A stretch of DNA of 64,000 nt from CAWFPR01 sp963817635 (GTDB lineage Bacteria > Acidobacteriota > Vicinamibacteria > Vicinamibacterales > 2-12-FULL-66-21), in NCBI GenBank assembly GCA_963817635.1, contig CAWFPR010000026.1, forward strand, positions 124,001 through 188,000, given 5' to 3'. A model generated the notes under the pieces. It saw only the letters and a program-made list of their open reading frames with translations, was not told the origin of the DNA and searched no databases. Positions 9,873-19,399 of the stretch are shown here, one piece after another; the first letter of the stretch is position 1, and every line of letters begins with the position of its first letter. Made by a program: the position numbers and the translations under genes.

Positions 9873-12800
9873 TCAGCGATTCGGGGCTTCCCACCACAGT
9901 GGCAGCCGCGTGCGTGGGTGATTGCCGATCTCGTTGAGTGTTTTCGCGTCGAACAGCCGGCCGTTGACCATCACCATGTTGATGGACTCGCTGTTGCGGA
10001 TGTTCTCGAGCGGGTTCTTGTCCATCACGATCGAGGTCGGCCAGCTTGCCCTTTTCGAGCGACCCGATCTCCTTGTCGAGTCCAAGTGCCCGGGCGCCGT
10101 TGATGGTGGCGACGCGGATGGCCTCCATGTTCGTCATCCCGCCCTGCTGCATCATCCACAGCTCCCAGTGCGCGCCGAGCCCCTGGAGCTGGCCGTGCGC
10201 GCCAAGCTGCACGTTGCCGCCGGCATCGAGCACCTGCTTCGCGCCTTTCGCAATCAGGATGTGATTGAAGTCGTCTTCGGGCGCCATCGTGCGCCGCCGC
10301 GACCGGGCGTCCACGATCTCGCGCGGCGTGAACGTCAGCAGCCGCTCGTTCTCCCAGACGTTGGTGTGCTGATACCAGTAGTACTCGCCCGACAGGCCGC
10401 CGTACCCGACGATCAGCGTCGGGCGTGTAGCCGGTCCGGCTCTTCGCGAAGAGCGTCACGACGTCCTTGTACAGCTTCGGCACCGGCAGCGAGTGCTCGA
10501 CCGTCGTGTGGCCGTCCATCACCATCGTTTCGTTGAAATACAGGAGCGAGCCGCCCTCCGGCACGACTTCCATCTGCTGTTCGCGAGCCGCCTTGATGAT
10601 CATCTGACGGGCGTCGCGGCGCTGCTGGTTGTACGACTTCACGCTGAAGGCGCCGAACGCCTTCTGCCGCCGGATGTGCGACATCGCGTCGTCGTAGGAC
10701 TCGACCACCGCTTTGAACGGCGTCTCGGCGCCGTAGAGGATCGTGCCGGTCGAGTAGAGGCGCGGTCCGAGCTTGGCGCCCGAGCGGACGAGTTCCGCGT
10801 TGGTGAACACGGTCTCCGTGTCGTTCGACGGATCGTGCGACGTCGTGACGCCGAACGCGAGGTTGGCCATGAGCGGCCAGCTCGCCTGCGCGACGATGCC
10901 GTCACCTTCCCCGCCGACGTGGCCGTGCACGTCGATGATGCCCGGCATGATGGTCTTGCCGGCTGCGTCGATGCGTTTCGCGTTCGCCGGAATCACAACG
11001 TTCGCCCCGAGTGCCGTGATCCTGTTCCCTTCGATCACGATCGTGCCCTTTTCGATGACATCCGAGCCCCGGGCGCCGGCCGGCGAGCTTCCAGCCGCGG
11101 TGATGATCCGGGCGCCGACGAGCGCGATCGTGCCGTCGGGAACATCGCTCTTCACGCTGAACCCAATCGGCGTGCCCTTCGCCTCGGGCTCGTCGGGCTT
11201 CTCGAGTCCGCGGTCGAGGAACGTGAACGTGCGCGACAGATCGCGCTCGAAGAGTTCGGGCCCCATGGACCAGAGCACCCGCGTGCTGTCGCCGGACCAG
11301 TGGATGTTGAAGCCGGCGTCACGGGAAATGCGCGCGGTCGGATAGCCCTCAATCGCCGGACCGAGATCGATCGGCCGCCCCGTACGGGGGAACGGCGCCA
11401 CGAAGGCGTGCCACCGCTCCGAGAACGCGACCCACTTGCCGTCTGGCGAGGGGACGATCTGCGTGGCGTTGTCGGACTGGAAGTGCACGACCTCGTCGCT
11501 GCCGGACAGCGGTGAGTCCGGGTCGCCGATCCCCACGCTCAGGAGCACCGTCTTGTTGTCGCGGAAGTCGTTGACGTAGATGCGCCTGCCGGTCGTGTCG
11601 AACGACGGGTCGAACCCGCTCTCGCGCACAAGCCGCGGCGTGCCCGAGCCGTCCGCGGGCACGACGTAGATGCCGGGCGTGCCCTCGTACAGCGGTCCTC
11701 GCGTGAGATCCGCCCCGGCGTTACGGAACACGATCGTCCGGCCGTCAGGCGAAAACGCCGGCTCGGTATAGCTGCCGGGCTTCGTCACGACGTCGCGGCC
11801 GCCGCTGCCGTCGGCCCGGACGACCCGGATGCGGCCGTAGTCGTGGTCGGTCCAGGTGGCAAGCACGATCGACTGGCCGTCGGGCGACCATTTCGGCGCG
11901 AACTCGAACGCCTCTTCGCCCGTCAGCCGCTTCGGCTCGCCGCCCGGCAGATCCTTGACGTACACGTGTCCGAGCGCGCTGTAGGCCACTCGCCTGCCGT
12001 CGGGCGAGCTGTTGACGCGCGTCAGCGCCTTGACCTGGAACTCCGGCGTGAAGACCTGCTGCTCGAACCGGACGGCATCGTTGATGGCGAGATCGACGTG
12101 CGCGTTGAAGGGAATCACCGTGCCCTGTCCGCTCGCGACGTCCACCCGCCAGATCTTGCCCTCGCCCCAGATCACAATCGACTTCCCGTCGGGCATCCAC
12201 GCGTACTGCGGATAGAGACCGTGAATCGCCCAGGCCTCCTGCAGGTCCTTGTCCACGTGATCGAAGAGCGCGCGGTCGCGGCCCGACTCGATGTCGCGGA
12301 GGTACAGCTTGCTCTGTGTCCGCACGCGCCGCACGTAGGCGAGCCACTTCCCGTCCGGCGAGACGCGCGGCGTCACGGAACCGCCCTGCACCGAGACGAA
12401 CGGACGCTCGCGGCCGGTGTCGAGATCGCGGCGGATGATCGCGTAGATCGTGCCGTTGGGATCCTTGTTGTATTCGAACTGCTGGCCGGGCGTGACGTCC
12501 TTGCTGTAATAGAGGTAGCGGCCGTCTGGCGAAATCGCCGGCTCCCCGGCGTCCTTCTGGAACCCGTTCTTCTCGGTGACCTGCAGCCCCTGCGAGCCGC
12601 TCGCGTGATACATCCAGATTTCGCCGGCGCCGAGCGAGCGCTCGGCGACGAAGTGGCGACGCGCGAAGACGTAGTTGCCGTCGGGCGCCCAGGTCGGGCT
12701 GTTCACGAACCAGCGGCGCTCCTTCGAGATCTGCACCGCGTTCTTCCCTTCGAGGTCCATCGTCCAGATGTTCCAGAGGCCGTCGCGATCGCTCGTGAAG

Positions 12801-13117
12801 GCGATGCGCCTGCCGTCCGGGCTGAAGCGCGGCTGCATGTCGAACACCGGTCCGCTCGTAATCCGCGTCGCGGCGCCGGCGCCGGTCCCGTCGATCGGCA
12901 TCAGGTAGATGTCACCGAGCAGGTCGAAGACGATGCGCCCGCCGTCAGGGCTGACGTCCACGTTCATCCACGTGCCCTCTGTTGTGTCGAAGGCGATTGG
13001 CGTGGTGGGGCCGAGCGGAGCGGCGACGTCCCATTTCTTCGCGGCATCCTGCTGCGCATGGACGGGCACGAGCAGGAACGCGACAGCCAGAAGCAGGAAC
13101 AGGTGCAGGCGTTTCAT
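9873..13117 (-). CDS. Secreted PD40-propeller amidohydrolase (two frameshifts)
   Basis: About 1080 residues after removing one base near 10420 and one near 10032. The signal peptide ends VHAQQ. The N-terminal two thirds are TolB/WD40-like PD40 repeats, with blades marked by SPDGRRIAF, APDGNYVF, SPDGRYLYYS, SPDGKWLAYV and similar. From about residue 690 an amidohydrolase domain begins (GTIVIEGNRITALG), with the metal-binding DVHGHV after the PGIID strand. It continues into GGNVQLGAHGQLQGLG and the closing ADLIVMDKNPLENIRNS. This is the imidazolonepropionase/prolidase-like group often annotated as secreted amidohydrolases; peptide substrates are likely but unproven. Each break restores perfectly by removing one base, so the gene is probably intact in the organism. 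Confidence 0.85.
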
Positions 13118-13194
13118 CGATCTCCTCTGCGGGGACGGACGGACAAACGGAACGGGACCGCCGGCGTCTGCCTGGGGTCCGGGACTGAACCGCG

Positions 13195-13815
13195 CTACGG
13201 CTCATTGTCGAGACTGCGCCACAGGTACCATGACGCGACCGAGCGATACGGCTTCCACGCTTCCCCTATCCGTCGGATGCGATCCGCGGTCGGCCGCTTG
13301 CGAAGCCGATAGACGGCCGTGACGGCGTTGACGATGCCGAGGTCGTCAACCGGGAGCACGTCGGGCCGATGCAGGCGGAACATGAGGAACATCTCGGCGG
13401 ACCAGCGGCCGATGCCCTTGACCTTCGTCAGCGCGGCAATCACCTCGTCGTCGCCCATCGCGTCGAGCGAGGCGAGCGGCAGGTCGCCGCTGAGCACTCT
13501 CGCGGTGAGGTCGCGGAAGTACGCGATCTTCTGGCGGCTCATGCCGGCGGCGCGGAGCGCCGTGTCGGGAACGCCCGCCAGCGCCTCGGGCGTGAGCTGA
13601 CCGCCGGGCATGAGCGCGACCAGCCGCGCGAAGATGGTCGAGGCCGCCTTGGTCGAGAGCTGCTGGCCGGTGATGGCGCGGACGAGCGCGGTGAAATGAT
13701 CGGCGCGCTGCGCGGCGGCGAGGCCGCACGGGCCGTGCGCCTTGATGAGTCGAGCGAGCACCGGATCGCGGCGCATCAGGAGCCGCCGGGCCCTGGCGTA
13801 GTCTGCTGGAGTCAC
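13195..13815 (-). CDS. DNA-3-methyladenine glycosylase II (AlkA-like, HhH-GPD)
   Basis: 206 residues. It removes alkylated bases as the first step of base-excision repair. The helix-hairpin-helix is VKGIGRWSAEMFLMF (residues 132-146) and the catalytic aspartate lies in LPVDDLGI (Asp157/Asp158). The early motif AITGQQLSTKAA is typical of the superfamily. It is shorter than E. coli AlkA because it lacks the N-terminal domain, as in many bacterial homologues. It stands alone; neither neighbour is a repair gene. Confidence 0.88.
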   Translation of the reverse strand: MTPADYARARRLLMRRDPVLARLIKAHGPCGLAAAQRADHFTALVRAITGQQLSTKAASTIFARLVALMPGGQLTPEALAGVPDTALRAAGMSRQKIAYFRDLTARVLSGDLPLASLDAMGDDEVIAALTKVKGIGRWSAEMFLMFRLHRPDVLPVDDLGIVNAVTAVYRLRKRPTADRIRRIGEAWKPYRSVASWYLWRSLDNEP

Positions 13816-13854
13816 GGCGAATGATTCTACGTCAGGTCGCCGGCGCGGCGGGGG

Positions 13855-13921
<67 letters not shown>

Positions 13922-13987
13922 GCGCGGCCGCGATCCGCTGTTCGTCACGATGTTCGTCCCATAGAACTTGCCGCCGCGGCTACCTAT

Positions 13988-14000
13988 GTAGTAACACTAC
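13988..14000. promoter_or_regulatory. Inverted repeat GTAGT-AAC-ACTAC, candidate PadR operator
   Basis: A perfect 5-bp inverted repeat with 3-bp spacing, ending 5 bp before the padR ATG at 14006. Its position over the ribosome-binding and promoter region suits an autorepressor site. Inference from position and symmetry. Confidence 0.4.
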
Positions 14001-14005
14001 GCTCC

Positions 14006-14320
14006 ATGCCGCGCGGAATCTCGTTTACCACCGTCACCGTCCTCCATGCTGTCGCGTCGGGTGCCGCATATGGCTTCGACGTCATCGATTCGACGGGCCT
14101 CCCCAGCGGAACGGTCTATCCCGCGCTGGGCCGGCTCGAGCGCGACGGTTTCCTGCGGTCGCACTGGGAAGACGCGTCCCTCGCACGTGGCGAGAAACGG
14201 CCGCCGCGGCGCTACTACCGGATCACCGCGCAGGGCTCTCGTGTGCTTCAGGCTGAGCTGGCGAAGTACCGCGCGCTCGGTCCCGTACCGGCACACGCCA
14301 TGGCGAAGGGGCGGGCGTAG
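14006..14320 (+). CDS. PadR family transcriptional regulator
   Basis: 104 residues with the PadR winged-helix pattern: GFDVIDSTGLPSGTVYPALG followed by LERDGFLRSHWED, and the wing RPPRRYYRITAQG. Like the first padR in the window it directly precedes an orphan permease, here with only 2 bp between its TAG and the GTG of the permease. It presumably represses that pair. Confidence 0.9.
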   Translation: MPRGISFTTVTVLHAVASGAAYGFDVIDSTGLPSGTVYPALGRLERDGFLRSHWEDASLARGEKRPPRRYYRITAQGSRVLQAELAKYRALGPVPAHAMAKGRA

Positions 14321-14322
14321 AC

Positions 14323-16948
14323 GTGCTCGCCCGATCGGTCGTTCGCGCGGCGTCCATCCTCGCGCCCGCCGGGGAGCGTGACGAGTTCCGCCGCGAGTGG
14401 GACGCCGAACTGGCGTGGGCGCGCCCCGGCCGGACGCCGGGCGACCTCGCGCGCAGGGCATGCGGCGCCTTCCTGCACGCGTTGTGGCTCCGAAAGGAGC
14501 AATGGAGTCTGGACATGCTCTGGCAGGATTCTGAAATTCGCCGCCCGGCTGCTCGCCGGCCGGCCCGCGTTCACCGCGGTCGCGGTGCTCACGCTCGCGC
14601 TCGGCATCGGCGCGAACACCGCGATCTTCAGCCTCGTGTACGGGGTGCTGCTCAAGCCGCTGCCGTTCGGCCACCCCGATCGCCTCGTCCAGCTCTGGGA
14701 GACCAATCCACTCCGCAACTGGACCGACGCGACCGCGTCGCCAGCCAACCTCCTCGACTGGCGCCAGCGCAACCAGGTGTTCGACGGCATCGCGTTCTAT
14801 CCGGGAATGGACGATCGCACGCCGATGTACTCGAACGGTACCCTCACCGGCAGCGACGCCGGCCCGGAGCGCGTGCAGGGGGTGTCGGTCTCGACCAACT
14901 TCTTCCGGGTGCTCGGCGTCGCGCCGGCGCTCGGGCGTGACTTCGACGACACCGAGCAGCAACTCGGCCGTAACCGCGTCGTGATCCTCAGCGACGGCTT
15001 CTGGCGGACGCGCTTCAACGGCGACCCGGCAATCGTCGGACGCGACGTGACGCTCAACACCCTGCACTACCAGGTCGTCGGCGTCATGCCGCCGCAGTTC
15101 CGCTTTCCGTCGCCGGACGCGCAGGTCTGGATGCCGTTCGTCATGAGTCCGTCGACCGCCCAGCTGCGCCGGCCGCACTATCTCCGGCCGATTGCGCGGC
15201 TGAAACCCGGCGTCACGATCGACCAGGCGCGCGCGGAGATGGCGGCGATCGCGGCCGATCTCGAACGCCTCTACCCCGACACGAACACGAAGATGGGCGT
15301 CGGCCTCGGCCCGCTCCAGGACTTCGTCGTCGGCGACGTTCGCACGCCGCTCCTGGTGTTCCTCGGCGCCGTAGCGGTCGTGCTCCTCGTGGCCTGCGCG
15401 AACCTCGCGAACCTGCTGCTGGCCCGCGCGGCCGGGCGCCGCCGCGAGTTCGCCGTGCGCGCGGCCCTCGGCGGCGCCGGCTGGAGGCTCGCGCGCCAGC
15501 TGCTGGTCGAAAGCTCGCTGCTCGCGCTCGGCGGCGGCGTCCTGGGCGTGGCGATCGCCCGGTGGGCCCTTGCCGTGGTGATCGGGATGCATCCCGGCGA
15601 CGTACCCCGCCTCGAGGAAGTCGCGCTCGACGGACGGGTGCTGCTCTTCGTGGCCGCGATCACGTCCGCGACCGCGCTCCTCTTCGGCCTCGCCCCCGCG
15701 TGGCACGCCGCGCGCGCCGACGCCGCCTGGCTGCGCGACGGGACGCGCACGACCGGCGGCGGCACGCTGACCCGGCGCGTGCTCGTCGTCTCCCAGATTG
15801 CCGCCTCGGTTGCGCTCGTCGTCTGCGCCGGCCTGCTGCTGCGCAGTTTCGAACGCCTCCAGGCTGTGCCCCCCGGCTTCGATCCCGAGCATGGCGTGTC
15901 CTTCCGCGTCACGCTGCCGGGTGCCACCTACGGCGACGACGACGCGAAGCCCGTCGCGTTCTTCGAGCAGTTTGTCGCGCGCATCCGGGCGCTGCCGGGC
16001 GTTACGGCCGCCGGCGGCTCGTCGGTCATCGGCCTCGACGGCCAGGGCTGGACGGGCGATCTGTTCATCGACGGCCGCCCGGAGATCTGGGCGCGCGAAC
16101 TCCGCCACAAGGAGATCACGCCGGGCTACTTCCCGGCAATGGAGCTGCCGATCGTGCGCGGGCGCAACCTCTCCGACAGTGACACGGCAAATTCGCTCCC
16201 CGTGGTCGTCGTGAACGAAGCGCTTGCCCGAACTTACTTCCGCGATACCGATCCCGTCGGCCGGCGCCTCATGTTCGACCGGGATCGCCCCGGCAAGCCT
16301 CCGTCCCTGCGCTGGACGATCGTAGGCGTGGTCGCCGACGAGAAGCAGAACGGCCTGGACAAGCCGGTCGCGCCCGAGGTGTACGAAACGCACCGCCAGA
16401 ATGCCCGGACCGGCCTGACGCTCGTCGTGCGATCCGAAACGCCCGCCAGCGCACTGGTGCCCGCCGTCCGGCACGAGCTGGCCTCGCTCGATCCCGGCAT
16501 TGCGATCTTCGACGTCCGCACGCTGCGCGAGGTGGTCAGCGAATCGCTCGCCCGTCAACGCTTCACGACGTGGGTCGTCGGTCTGTTCGCGCTGCTGGCG
16601 CTGTCGATCGCGGCGATCGGCGTCTACGGCGTCATTTCCTGCTCGGTCAGCGGACGCACGCGCGAGATCGGCGTCCGGGTGGCGCTGGGCGCGACGAAGG
16701 CGAACGTGACCGGCCTCGTGCTCCGCGAGACCTTCACGCTGCTCGCGCTCGGCGTCGGGATCGGCCTCGGGCTCTGCGCATTCGCCAGTCGCGCGATCCG
16801 CACGCTGCTCTTCGAGACGGCTCCGACCGACCCGATGACCTACGGCATCGTGGTGTTCGTCCTCGGGAGCGTGGGAGTCATCGCGAGCCTGGTGCCTCTG
16901 TGGCGGGCGCTGTCGGTCGATCCCAACGTGACGCTGAGGTACGAATGA
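14323..16948 (+). CDS. ADOP-type ABC permease (one frameshift)
   Basis: About 874 residues. The N-terminal family-specific part (from GTG 14323, AGERDEFRREWDAELAWA) is in one frame. After LDMLWQD the frame shifts by one extra T at 14529-14530 (GATTCTG, expected GATCTG) into LKFAARLLAGRPAFTAVAVL. From there the protein is intact: first helix with LALGIGANTAIFS, MacB-like periplasmic domain, FtsX block RRREFAVRAALGGAG, second periplasmic domain, FtsX block REIGVRVALGAT. No ATPase is adjacent. The downstream SGNH gene overlaps its stop (ATGA), so all three genes form one unit. Confidence 0.88.
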
Positions 16949-17952
16949 AGGCCCTCACCGCGGCCCTGGCCGCCTGCCTGCTCGCCTGGGGCGCCGCGGC
17001 CCTGCCCGCCAGCGCCCCGATGCGCGTGCTGTTCGTCGGCAACAGCTACACGTACTACAACAACCTGCCCTGCCTCGTCTCCGAACTGGGAAAGAGCCGT
17101 GGAAAGCCGATCGACGCGACGATGATCGTCGAGGGAGGCGCGACACTCGGGGATCACTGGGGGAAGGAGAGCACGCGCGCGGCGGTACGTCAGCCCTGGG
17201 ACGCCGTCGTGCTCCAGACGCAAAGCGCATTCGGCGCGACGTACTTCGTGGACGGCATCAACCGCGTCAACGACACCTCTGAACTGCTGCGGGATGCCCG
17301 CAATTTCGCCGGCGCGGTCGATTCGCACCGGACGAGGACGGTCCTCTTCGCGCACTGGAAGCAGCGCCTGGCGCCCGATCGTGACCAGGCGGCCATCGAC
17401 GCGGCGTTTGCGGATGCGGGTCGCGCCCTGCGCGCGGCCGTCGTGCCCGCGGGCGGCGCCTGGGCGATCGCAGCTCGTCAGATCGATCCCGGCACCCTCT
17501 ATGCCGGTGACGGCTCGCACCCGTCCCAGGCGGGTTCGTATCTCGCGGCCCTCACCACCTATGCCACCCTCACAGAGGACGACCCGCGCGGCCTGCCGTC
17601 CTCGCTCACCTGCCCGGCGGTCGATCCCGAAACCGAAAAACCAACGGCAGCCCCGGTGACGCTGACGATCGCCCCCGCGACGGCAGCGAAACTCCAGGCG
17701 GCGGCAGTCGAGTCACTGCGAACAACCGCCGCGACAGCCGGCCCCGAACTGAAGGCCATCGACATCCCCACGCTGCCGTCGGGCGAGAATCTGATCGCGG
17801 CCGATTTGCGCCTTTTTTCGCAAGACGGATATTGCCGAGCTGCCCTCGGACCGATACCGTCTGCGACGACCGATGAACGGTTCCAGTGGCGCCCGCAATC
17901 TCGGGGTGAACCTCGCGTTCACGAAGTTCTTCTTCATCACGCCAGGGCGTGA
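16945..17952 (+). CDS. Secreted SGNH/GDSL-type hydrolase (C-terminus uncertain)
   Basis: Starts in an ATGA overlap with the permease and has a signal peptide. SGNH block I is FVGNSYTYYNN and the late block with the catalytic Asp/His pair is DGSHPSQAGSYLAA at about residue 190. Such enzymes are esterases or lipases with a Ser-Asp-His triad. Codon use is coding-like to about 17815 and then collapses (AT-rich third positions). The frame from ~17815 to 17952 is therefore probably not translated. Dropping one T from the six-T run at 17813-17818 moves the frame without a stop into the next gene. Confidence 0.7.
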   Translation: MKALTAALAACLLAWGAAALPASAPMRVLFVGNSYTYYNNLPCLVSELGKSRGKPIDATMIVEGGATLGDHWGKESTRAAVRQPWDAVVLQTQSAFGATYFVDGINRVNDTSELLRDARNFAGAVDSHRTRTVLFAHWKQRLAPDRDQAAIDAAFADAGRALRAAVVPAGGAWAIAARQIDPGTLYAGDGSHPSQAGSYLAALTTYATLTEDDPRGLPSSLTCPAVDPETEKPTAAPVTLTIAPATAAKLQAAAVESLRTTAATAGPELKAIDIPTLPSGENLIAADLRLFSQDGYCRAALGPIPSATTDERFQWRPQSRGEPRVHEVLLHHARA

Positions 17953-18667
17953 CGACGACGCGGCGCGGACGCGGCTGCGGTCGGCCGCCGCGGTCGTCGC
18001 GCGCGGCTTTTTCAATGATTTCGAGACCGAAGGCGGGCGCGACACCGCGCCGCAGGAAACCATCCAGTTCCTGCTGAACGACGACGGGCACCGGCAGGAC
18101 GGGCTGGCCGGTGCGCGTTATGCCCTGCAGGTGTCGTCGCGGTACCGGCCGCGGCTCCAGGAAACCGAAGTGGAACTGCGGCGGCGCCTCGCCGAAAACG
18201 CCGGGATCGTGTCGCACGACGGCGCCTTGCGCGTGCCCCAGTACACGAGCGCCGAGATGTTCGCCTATGCGTTCCGGAACGCCGCGCAGCGGGCATCGGG
18301 ACGGGTGCATCCCAACGTGATCATCATTCCCTTGAATAAGACCTCGGAATGGTGGGAACAGAGCGCGCTCGACCGACACGCCTATTTCTATCCGCACGCC
18401 GATCCCGAAACCGGCACACGCGTGAAGGGCCACGCGGTGGCGGCCGGCGCTGGCATCTCGACGATCCGCCGCCGGGTCTACTACAACCCGGATGGGCACG
18501 GACGCGCCAACGAGTACGATTTCATCACCTACTTCGAGTGCGCCGACGAGCACCTCGCGACCTTCGACCAGGTCACCGGCGCGCTGCGCGACGTGCGGCA
18601 GAATCCCGAGTGGCGCTTCGTTGTCGAAGGGCCGGAGTGGCGCGGCAGGCGGGTACTCAAATGGTAG
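17873..18667 (+). CDS. Chlorite dismutase-family (Cld/HemQ-like) heme protein, start uncertain
   Basis: 264 residues from the first ATG. The C-terminal half carries the Cld pattern: LNKTSEWW, a candidate proximal heme ligand His175 in FYPHADPETG, RRVYYNPDG, the strand DFITYFE and the ending NPEWRF...WRGRRVLKW. Cld-superfamily enzymes bind heme or coproheme and include chlorite dismutases, HemQ and DyP-like relatives. The activity of this branch is unknown. Coding signal extends upstream of the ATG to about 17815, so the gene may really be the second half of a 573-residue fusion with the SGNH hydrolase. Confidence 0.55.
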   Translation: MNGSSGARNLGVNLAFTKFFFITPGRDDDAARTRLRSAAAVVARGFFNDFETEGGRDTAPQETIQFLLNDDGHRQDGLAGARYALQVSSRYRPRLQETEVELRRRLAENAGIVSHDGALRVPQYTSAEMFAYAFRNAAQRASGRVHPNVIIIPLNKTSEWWEQSALDRHAYFYPHADPETGTRVKGHAVAAGAGISTIRRRVYYNPDGHGRANEYDFITYFECADEHLATFDQVTGALRDVRQNPEWRFVVEGPEWRGRRVLKW

Positions 18668-18680
18668 GGTCGATCCCCGA

Positions 18681-18694
18681 TCCCCGGCCGGGGA
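18681..18694. terminator. Palindrome TCCCCGGCCGGGGA between convergent genes
   Basis: A perfect 14-bp GC palindrome in the 60-bp gap between the Cld-like gene (+) and the KGG gene (-). It lacks a T-run, so intrinsic termination is uncertain; it may be part of the short GATCCCC / GGACCAGGA repeats around it. Confidence 0.3.
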
Positions 18695-18727
18695 CCAGGA
18701 ATCAGGGGACCAGGAGCCTCGGACCGA

Positions 18728-19018
18728 CTAGAACCCGCCCCTGTTGAAGCCACCGCCCCGATCGGAGCCGCCTGTCTCGGGGGTTCCGGGCTCGGGCGGG
18801 ACCACGGGGGTCGCGCCGTCCTCGGGACCGGAGTCACCCATCTGTTCGTGGCGGCGGCGATGGCTGGCAATGCCGCCCTTCCGGCCGGCATCCCGGGCTT
18901 CCTCGGCCGTCCATTCGTGCGCGGTGCCCTTCTGGTGCGCCGCCTTGCCGCCCTTGCTCGCAATATCGCGCTGCCTGGCGCGATCCATCGAGGCAAATCC
19001 ACGATCTTCCTTGGCCAC
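18728..19018 (-). CDS. KGG-motif stress-induced protein
   Basis: 96 residues from a GTG start (encoding AKEDRGFASMDRARQRD), preceded by a good GGAGGGAGG ribosome site. Two KGG motifs are present (IASKGGKAAHQKGTAHEW and AGRKGGIASHRRR), as in the general stress protein family with 'stress-induced acidophilic repeat' motifs (GsiB/YciG-like). These are small, hydrophilic proteins thought to protect cells during desiccation or stress. The C-terminal third is a Gly/Pro/Asp-rich tail unlike the short canonical members. It is convergent with the Cld-like gene. Confidence 0.83.
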   Translation of the reverse strand: MAKEDRGFASMDRARQRDIASKGGKAAHQKGTAHEWTAEEARDAGRKGGIASHRRRHEQMGDSGPEDGATPVVPPEPGTPETGGSDRGGGFNRGGF

Positions 19019-19399
19019 GGTGTCCTCCCTCCGGATTCGTTCGGGTCGGTTCGCTCGGAGTGCCGCCGACACTGCCCCCGGGCGAGCCCATCAAGTGCCC
19101 TAACTGCAAAGGCAGTGCCACACCCATGGCTGGAAGTGACTGACTATAAAAGGGATAACTGTTGTGAAACGGCTGAGGAAGATCAGGGAGATTTTTGCCG
19201 TACCGCGGTAGTTTTCTGCCGTGTCAGGGGTGCCGCGGCGGCGCGGATGGCGGCGGTGGGGCGCGCCTCACGGCGTCGGGGCCCACGACGGTTCAGCCGC
19301 GCCGTGGCGTGATTGTGACACAGGCCGTCGGAAATGCCACTTCGCGGGCTTCAGACGTGTCCTCCCTTCGCTTACAATTCTCCCGTTCTTCCGTCAACG
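19019..19399. other. Intergenic region, divergent promoters expected
   Basis: Separates the KGG gene (-) from the M14 peptidase gene (+). It is AT-richer around 19141-19175 (GACTATAAAAGGGATAACTG), which may be promoter sequence, but I cannot find a matched -35 element. A 27-codon frame at 19060-19143 ends IKCPNCKGSATP; its status is doubtful. No other gene is visible. Confidence 0.4.
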
